Assembly (NCBI GenBank): GCA_012519525.1
Contig: JAAYQB010000126.1
Span: forward strand, 1-25,200
DNA length: 25,200 nucleotides
Reading direction: 5' to 3'
Source: Bacteroidales bacterium
GTDB lineage: Bacteria > Bacteroidota > Bacteroidia > Bacteroidales > WCHB1-69
This document shows, one piece after another, positions 24,711 through 25,200 of the stretch. The position numbers and the translations under genes are program-made. The notes beneath the pieces are model-generated. The model ran no database searches. It had not been told where the DNA came from and saw only the letters and a program-made list of their open reading frames with translations. The stretch's first letter is position 1, and each line of letters starts with the position of its first letter.

Positions 24711-25200
24711 ATGATAGAAAAAAGAGTGAGCAATAGAAATCAAAACAACATGGGCGAAATCACCAAATCCACCCGTGCCTATGCTTTACCTACCCAAGCT
24801 CAACCCATAGCATTAAGCACCGAGTTTACCTACGATAGTTGGGGGCGTATGTTGCAAATCGTTTATCCCGATGGTGAAATACTAAATTACGGTTATGACA
24901 GAGGCGGACAGTTAAAAAGTATGCAAGGAGTTAAAGATAGTTGTACTTATAATTATTTAATAGACCAAAAATACGATAAATTCGGTGCCAAGACCGAAAT
25001 GGCTTACGGAAATTATATGGTAACCAAATATATGTATAACCCCTTGAATTTACGTTTGGATAGTTTGGTTGCTTCTTTACAGTCGAATAATTATTTTTCG
25101 ATGGGTTACCGTTACGATGCCAAAGGCAATGTAACGCAATTACATTCCAAGTATAGTTGCTTTAACGGCAACAATCCTATAACGCAGACCTTTGTTTACG
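24711..25200 (+). CDS. Rhs/YD-repeat protein, 5'-truncated, runs off window
   Basis: The frame from ATG at 24711 stays open for 163 codons to the window end. It contains YD-repeat units: FTYDSWGRMLQIVYPDGE, LNYGYDRGGQLKSM and YRYDAKGNVTQL. In Bacteroidota Rhs proteins this segment normally lies deep inside a very large protein. Here a TAA lies immediately before the ATG (24708-24710), and there is no signal peptide (MIEKRVSNRNQNN). So this is a 5'-truncated core, as in orphan rhs-CT modules that can recombine with a full gene. Its base composition is clearly richer in GC than the small gene upstream. Whether a toxin tip follows lies outside the window. A second in-frame ATG is at 24750. Confidence 0.8.
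   Translation, partial: MIEKRVSNRNQNNMGEITKSTRAYALPTQAQPIALSTEFTYDSWGRMLQIVYPDGEILNYGYDRGGQLKSMQGVKDSCTYNYLIDQKYDKFGAKTEMAYGNYMVTKYMYNPLNLRLDSLVASLQSNNYFSMGYRYDAKGNVTQLHSKYSCFNGNNPITQTFVY

Overview
The window looks like a low-GC chromosome segment from a Bacteroidota bacterium, probably Bacteroidales or a relative. The evidence is a set of TAnnTTTGC-type -7 promoter boxes ahead of most transcription units, a secreted C25 protease with a type IX secretion (T9SS) C-terminal sorting domain, lipoproteins with short lipoboxes, and gene families typical of the phylum (PASTA stub protein, DUF5063-like protein, type 2 IleRS). I cannot name the genus.

Layout. Positions 1-300 hold repeats only. Positions 299-1463 carry two minus-strand genes for small secreted proteins I do not recognise. 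Each has the same promoter plus leader motif, and the pair lies between two direct copies of a CGCAGAG-type repeat. Then come a lipoprotein M3 peptidase (1737-3869, +) and a convergent minus-strand PASTA/C25-protease pair (3877-6133). A plus-strand run follows: TPR membrane protein and ribH, polysaccharide deacetylase lipoprotein, fmt, GT39-type glycosyltransferase, tRNA-Ala(GGC), DUF5063-like protein, MORN/YwqK protein, mnmA, and a TTG-started HTH-N6-adenine methyltransferase with no visible nuclease. A short repeat-rich patch (15841-15960) separates it from a minus-strand block: ileS, hppA (H+-pumping pyrophosphatase, with a clear terminator), an M16 protease and proX. After an AT-rich gap the right edge holds a small secreted protein gene and the start of an Rhs/YD-repeat ORF that runs off the window.

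How the genes work together. Several genes concern translation: tRNA-Ala, mnmA (U34 thiolation), fmt (initiator formylation), ileS and proX (aminoacylation and editing). Others concern the envelope and secretion: PASTA, C25/T9SS, deacetylase, GT39, M3 and M16 peptidases, and the pyrophosphatase. The two edges look like accessory DNA: unrecognised secreted proteins, repeats and a 5'-truncated Rhs core.

Most notable: (i) the C25 protease has Tyr where gingipains have the catalytic His, with the Cys retained at the same spacing; (ii) the IleRS HIGH signature reads GIHH, the swapped form linked to mupirocin hyper-resistance; (iii) the repeat-bounded left cassette with a duplicated leader; (iv) the truncated Rhs core at the right edge. 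No CRISPR array, rRNA or intact insertion sequence was seen.
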